A stretch of 24,663 bases of DNA, from positions 3,051 to 27,713 of the forward strand of contig DDCV01000172.1 of NCBI GenBank assembly GCA_002335845.1, read 5' to 3'. The stretch's first letter is position 1. The number at the start of each line of letters is the position of its first letter. Made by a program: the position numbers and the translations under genes. Positions 23,171-24,663 of this stretch are shown piece after piece. The notes beneath the pieces were generated by a model. That model searched no databases. It saw only the letters and a list, made by a program, of their open reading frames with translations, and was not told where the DNA came from. This DNA comes from Rickettsiales bacterium UBA1997 (GTDB lineage Bacteria > Pseudomonadota > Alphaproteobacteria > Rickettsiales > UBA1997).

Positions 23171-24150
23171 TGAATAATGATAAAAAATATATAAAAACAA
23201 GCCCACTGATATCGATATGTTGCGTCTCATATAATCATGAAGAATTTTGTAAAAAAGCTGTAGAAAGTATCCTAAATCAAGATTATCAAAATATAGAAAT
23301 TATCATTGTTGACGACGGATCAAGTGATGAAACTTTAAATATATTGAGCGACATTAAGAAACATAGTCAAAAGCCCCTGAAGATTCTAAGTCAAGCCAAT
23401 ACAGGAAATGTTCCTGCAAATTTTAATAAGGCCATTCGAAATTCTAGCGGCGAGCTATTGATGTTTTTATCTTTAGATGATGAATTAAAGCCAAAATCAT
23501 TAGATTTGTTGGTAAAAAATCTATTAAGCAGCAAAGATTATCAATTAGTGATTCCAAAAAATATTGAAATAATAGATAAAAATGGAGGATATGTTGATAC
23601 TGAGCAGACAAATTTATTTAAAAGAAATTTAAAATGCTTCAAAAACCAAGATTTTTTAGATGCAGACAATAAAGATGCTGGATCATTTTATATTCAAGGC
23701 TGCATCTTTAAAAAATCCTTGATTGAGAATTGCGGATCATTTGATGAAGATATGCTGGGAGATGATATAGTTCTTAGAATAAAGATATTTCGCTATATGA
23801 TACAAAATCCCAAAATGAAATTCAAACTTATCGAAAACGCTACATGTCGCTACAGAAAACATGACAACAATATTCATCTAAGAAAAAACAGGCAATGCGA
23901 CACAATATATCAGGTTTCACAAAGATATTTTGACGGCAAATTACCCAAAATTCTTAATAGGTGGATCGATGATACAGTAAGGGATCTTATAGAAAAAAAT
24001 AATCTAAAACTAGCTTTAAGAATTATTCTGCTTGATAAAAAGAATAAAAAAAAGCTAAAATTAGCAATAAAATATCTTCCAACAATTTTAAAAAAGCTTT
24101 TAAAAAAAACAGACAAAAACAATAGTGATGTAGAATGTATAAATTATTAG
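23170..24150 (+). CDS. family 2 glycosyltransferase
   Basis: A 326-residue GT2 protein. ISICCVSYNHEEFCKKAVES (14-33), IEIIIVDDGSSDET (42-55), ANTGNVPANFNKAI (76-89) and FLSLDDELKP (99-108) cover the nucleotide-binding strand, the VDDGS motif and the DXD-type metal site. YIQGCIFKKSLIENCGSFDE gives the usual acceptor-side helix. The C-terminus is highly basic (KKNKKKLKLAIK). The start overlaps the rgpF-like stop by one base (TAATG), and the 3' end overlaps the following fdtA by 16 bases. This suggests a coupled group that might add the 3-amino sugar made through FdtA. The specificity is inferred from context only. Confidence 0.88.
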   Translation: MNNDKKYIKTSPLISICCVSYNHEEFCKKAVESILNQDYQNIEIIIVDDGSSDETLNILSDIKKHSQKPLKILSQANTGNVPANFNKAIRNSSGELLMFLSLDDELKPKSLDLLVKNLLSSKDYQLVIPKNIEIIDKNGGYVDTEQTNLFKRNLKCFKNQDFLDADNKDAGSFYIQGCIFKKSLIENCGSFDEDMLGDDIVLRIKIFRYMIQNPKMKFKLIENATCRYRKHDNNIHLRKNRQCDTIYQVSQRYFDGKLPKILNRWIDDTVRDLIEKNNLKLALRIILLDKKNKKKLKLAIKYLPTILKKLLKKTDKNNSDVECINY

Positions 24151-24536
24151 AATTTGATATCAAGGGCGATAAAACAGGAAGCTTAGTTTCTCTAGAGCAG
24201 AATAAAAACATACCCTTTGATATAAAGAGAGTTTATTATATTTTTAACACTAAGGAGCAAGTTAGGAGAGGTTTTCACGCCCACAAAAACTTGCAACAAG
24301 TTATAATAGCAACTAGCGGATCTTGTAAAATAGCTATTGATAATGGTGAAAAAAAAGAGGTGATGTCACTAAGCACTCCAAATATCGGCTTATTATTGCA
24401 AGATGTTGTATGGAGGGAAATGTACGATTTTTCTAATGACTGCGTTCTCATGGTTCTAGCCGATAATCATTATGACGAGGATGATTATATTAGGAATTAT
24501 AAATTATTTAAAAATTTAGTTGATACCATCAGATAA
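24135..24536 (+). CDS. fdtA: dTDP-4-keto-6-deoxyglucose 3,4-ketoisomerase, FdtA-type
   Basis: A 133-residue cupin that follows the FdtA/QdtA consensus closely: GSLVSLEQNKNIPFDIKRVY (15-34), VRRGFHAHKNLQQVII (43-58, with His48 and His50), TSGSCKIAIDNG (60-71), REMYDFSNDCVLMVLAD, and YDEDDYIRNY near the end. It would turn dTDP-4-keto-6-deoxyglucose into the 3-keto isomer for the aminotransferase at 19116. This copy keeps RGFHAHK, unlike the WxcM-like cupin at 5453. The start overlaps the upstream glycosyltransferase by 16 bases. After its stop only 127 bases remain in the window, and I see no clear gene in them. Confidence 0.88.
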   Translation: MYKLLEFDIKGDKTGSLVSLEQNKNIPFDIKRVYYIFNTKEQVRRGFHAHKNLQQVIIATSGSCKIAIDNGEKKEVMSLSTPNIGLLLQDVVWREMYDFSNDCVLMVLADNHYDEDDYIRNYKLFKNLVDTIR

Positions 24537-24663
24537 TTTGTGTAAATGAATTTTCTTACCACTCATTTTCCAAGAAAAATTTTTCTAGAAATCTGTTGGC
24601 AAATATTATATCGAACTAGAGCTTGATAATTGGTCATCTAGATATATCAGTTTTTCTAAGGCT

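Noticed and set aside
24546..24620. Small ATG-initiated ORF after fdtA
   Set aside because: About 24 codons, no ribosome-binding site, and no motif. It is expected by chance.
24606..24662. Reverse-strand open frame running off the right edge (about 18 codons ending in TAA)
   Set aside because: Too short to judge, with low-complexity Ser-rich coding and no recognisable motif. The 127 bases after fdtA show no supportable gene on either strand.

Overview
This AT-rich window (roughly 30% G+C by eye) is almost entirely a surface-polysaccharide (O-antigen or capsule type) biosynthesis locus. Genes are packed with gaps of a few bases or with overlapping stop/start codons, most lack an obvious Shine-Dalgarno sequence, and stops are TAA, TAG and TGA in the ordinary bacterial code. 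The left edge cuts a reverse-strand tRNA whose 5' end looks like a proteobacterial tRNA-Pro. Together with a small secreted protein resembling the DUF5334 type, this suggests an AT-rich Gram-negative proteobacterium, perhaps an alphaproteobacterium such as a Rickettsiales relative. That placement is inference.

Layout. 1-156: tRNA 5' end and a candidate promoter. 157-3166: small exported protein, a GT2 glycosyltransferase, then gmd and fcl for GDP-L-fucose. 3181-5451: an unassigned GT-B-like protein and a GT-A (GT8-like) glycosyltransferase. 5453-6706: a WxcM/FdtA-type cupin and rmlA. 6713-15039: a complete CMP-pseudaminic acid pathway (pseB, pseC, pseH-like GNAT, pseI, pseF, pseG), interrupted by a class III aminotransferase, an aldo/keto reductase, a second GNAT, and the decayed 3' end of a second CMP-sugar synthetase. 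15036-16696: two reverse-strand genes of unknown function, apparently distant paralogues. 16697-16892: a divergent intergenic region with a 33-bp near-perfect dyad, a candidate promoter and a tiny hydrophobic ORF. 16893-24536: a methyltransferase, a KpsS/KpsC-like protein, an FdtB-like aminotransferase, a rhamnosyltransferase-like GT2, rmlD, an RgpF-like protein, another GT2, and a canonical FdtA.

Together the genes supply at least three activated sugars: GDP-L-fucose, CMP-pseudaminic acid (possibly modified), and dTDP-6-deoxyhexoses (an RmlA/FdtA/FdtB branch toward a 3-amino sugar and an RmlD branch toward rhamnose). Six or seven glycosyltransferase-like proteins would assemble them. RmlB, RmlC, an FdtC-type acetyltransferase, flippase, polymerase and ABC exporter are all absent from the window, so the locus probably continues to the right or relies on genes elsewhere.

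The features most worth a second look are the inverted two-gene module of unknown family, the aminotransferase/aldo-keto reductase pair inside the pseudaminic acid operon, and the relic synthetase end directly before pseG.
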